Shown here: one piece after another, positions 5,080 through 6,214 of the stretch | How positions within the stretch are numbered: the first letter of the stretch is position 1 | Layout of the letters: every line of letters begins with the position of its first letter | Source of the DNA: Noviherbaspirillum sp. | GTDB lineage: Bacteria > Pseudomonadota > Gammaproteobacteria > Burkholderiales > Burkholderiaceae | Reading direction: 5' to 3' | Assembly (NCBI GenBank): GCA_028292785.1 | Contig: JAQGLQ010000271.1 | Location: forward strand, 1 to 6,214 | Length of the DNA: 6,214 nucleotides | The notes under the pieces: generated by a model | Seen by the model: only the letters and a program-made list of their open reading frames with translations | The model's database searches: none | What the model was told of the DNA's origin: nothing | Program-made: the position numbers and the translations under genes

Positions 5080-6214
5080 TCAGCACGAAGCCTGGAGATT
5101 GCGCGGATCCGCCGCGCGCCGTCCGAGCAGGCTCTGTCCCATCACGTACTCCATTCCCGTCGCGAGCGCCAGCAGCAGGGAGCCGACCGCCAGCATATGG
5201 GTCGAGGACAGGACGTTGGCCAGCGCCCAGAACATGCAGAGTGAAATCATGCGCAGCGCCCACAGCACGAATTCGCGGGCGAAGATGCGGTCGGGCAGCC
5301 TGCCCTTGATATCCAGCGTCCGCTGATTGAGCACTTGTTCGCTCGCGGAGAGGAACGGTCCGCCGGCGGCCTTCAGCACCGAATATCCCACATACAGCGC
5401 CGGCATCCATGCGCTTGCTCCCAGCATGATAAAAGCCAGCGCCACCACCAGGCAGGAACCGCCGAGCCAGCGCGCCCGGTTCTCCACGGCCCGGTTTTTC
5501 CGGGTGAAGTAGAGCGCCGTCGCGCCGGCCAGCGCGGCAACGGTCGTCACCGATCCGAAATGGCTGGCGGAATGCAATGCTTTCACGGCGCCGGCGGATG
5601 CCAGCGCCTGGCTCACGCCGAAGAGGCCCGACTCGAGGAAGAACAGCGGCAGGCAGGCGAGAAATTCCGGCTGCCGGATGACCGAAACCGGGTCGGTGAT
5701 GGAGACCGGCGCGGTAGCGGCGATGCGGTTGCCGAACATTAGCCCGCCGACCAGGCACATGCCTCCGTAAAGCCGGAACACATATTCGCTGTTCTCCGCC
5801 GAGCCGGCGAGCAGCAGGGTCGCGGCAAGCATCGTGATAATGCCGAATACCACCGTCAGCGTGCCGGAATGGCTCGCATAGTTGTCGCGGGCGGCATCGG
5901 TCAGCAACGACATTTCGAGCGAATGACGCGCGCCCCAGGTCAGGCCGATGAATGACCCGTAGGCGATCGACAGCATCGTCACGGAACCTGCGCTGAACAA
6001 GATCAGCAGGCCGGTCAGCAGAAACCCCAGCTTGAGCAGTCGCTTGCCGTCCAGGTTGAATCGCGGCCCGAAAAAATACGCGAGAAAAGTCGATGCCATC
6101 GCCGTGGTCAGCATGCCGGCGGTGTAGCGGAACATTGCATTGACGTCGTTCGCTCCTACTACGAAGTAACCTATGAATCCACCCATGGTTGCGACTTCGC
6201 CCTGCAAGGAAATG
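5080..6214 (-). CDS. MFS-type membrane transporter, 5' end beyond the window
   Basis: A polytopic inner-membrane protein of at least 375 residues whose hydrophobicity fits about 12 helices in two groups of six. Counting from the TTG at 6207, they lie near 4-20, 27-46, 56-74, 77-92, 113-133, 145-160, then 183-205, 217-233, 247-262, 267-285, 312-330 and 335-355. The loop after helix 2 (GPRFNLDGKRLL, 47-58) is a degenerate form of MFS motif A, which supports the family. The frame stays open through the right edge (upstream codons ISLQ...), so the true start probably lies just outside; TTG 6207 and ATG 6186 are in-frame but have no convincing ribosome site. Residues 161-182 form the likely central cytoplasmic loop. 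I do not recognise the subfamily or the substrate. It converges on the Nudix gene with 14 bp between stop codons. Confidence 0.75.
   Translation of the reverse strand, partial: ISLQGEVATMGGFIGYFVVGANDVNAMFRYTAGMLTTAMASTFLAYFFGPRFNLDGKRLLKLGFLLTGLLILFSAGSVTMLSIAYGSFIGLTWGARHSLEMSLLTDAARDNYASHSGTLTVVFGIITMLAATLLLAGSAENSEYVFRLYGGMCLVGGLMFGNRIAATAPVSITDPVSVIRQPEFLACLPLFFLESGLFGVSQALASAGAVKALHSASHFGSVTTVAALAGATALYFTRKNRAVENRARWLGGSCLVVALAFIMLGASAWMPALYVGYSVLKAAGGPFLSASEQVLNQRTLDIKGRLPDRIFAREFVLWALRMISLCMFWALANVLSSTHMLAVGSLLLALATGMEYVMGQSLLGRRAADPRNLQASC

Noticed and set aside
5293..5305. GGGCAG-C-CTGCCC dyad in the transporter gene
   Set aside because: Short, no workable loop, in GC-rich coding sequence; no sign of function.
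4637..5758. A 373-codon open frame on the minus strand across the Nudix gene and part of the transporter gene
   Set aside because: It is rich in Arg, Gly, Ala and Pro, matches no family I know, and overlaps two well-supported genes; typical of open shadow frames in GC-rich DNA.

Overview
The window looks like chromosome of a moderately GC-rich betaproteobacterium, probably Burkholderiales and possibly Oxalobacteraceae-like. This rests on the flavor of the proteins (a Burkholderiales-type short HTH regulator, a DUF1488 protein, a Cho nuclease) and on GC-rich codon use. It is an inference from recognition, not from a search. I see no tRNA, rRNA, insertion sequence, CRISPR array or phage structural gene.

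Layout from left to right: (1) the 5' part of an Old Yellow Enzyme of the YqjM/NamA type on the minus strand, running off the left edge; (2) a divergent regulatory gap with a perfect 14-bp inverted repeat just upstream of the promoter of a small XRE-like regulator on the plus strand; (3) a small DUF1488 protein on the minus strand, converging on the regulator; (4) an AT-rich gap of about 310 bp with several short symmetric elements; (5) a 643-residue membrane-anchored FtsH-like AAA+ metalloprotease on the plus strand, closed by a strong intrinsic terminator; (6) a cho-type UvrC-like repair endonuclease followed 23 bp later by a Nudix hydrolase, probably one operon; (7) a 12-TM MFS-type transporter on the minus strand, converging on the Nudix gene and running off the right edge.

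The most unusual gene is the FtsH-like protease. It keeps every catalytic landmark of the family: Walker A, Walker B, the FVG pore loop, HExxH and the distal zinc-binding Asp. Its ATPase domain, however, has a compact 'LRRF' second region of homology, more like Vps4/spastin AAA proteins than the usual FtsH 'RPGRFD'. It stands alone between an AT-rich leader and a terminator, so it looks like an independently regulated accessory protease rather than the housekeeping FtsH, which normally lies by rlmE/folP. The cho-Nudix pair suggests DNA repair plus nucleotide-pool clean-up. The OYE/regulator pair may be a regulated redox or detoxification unit, but that link rests only on divergent placement.
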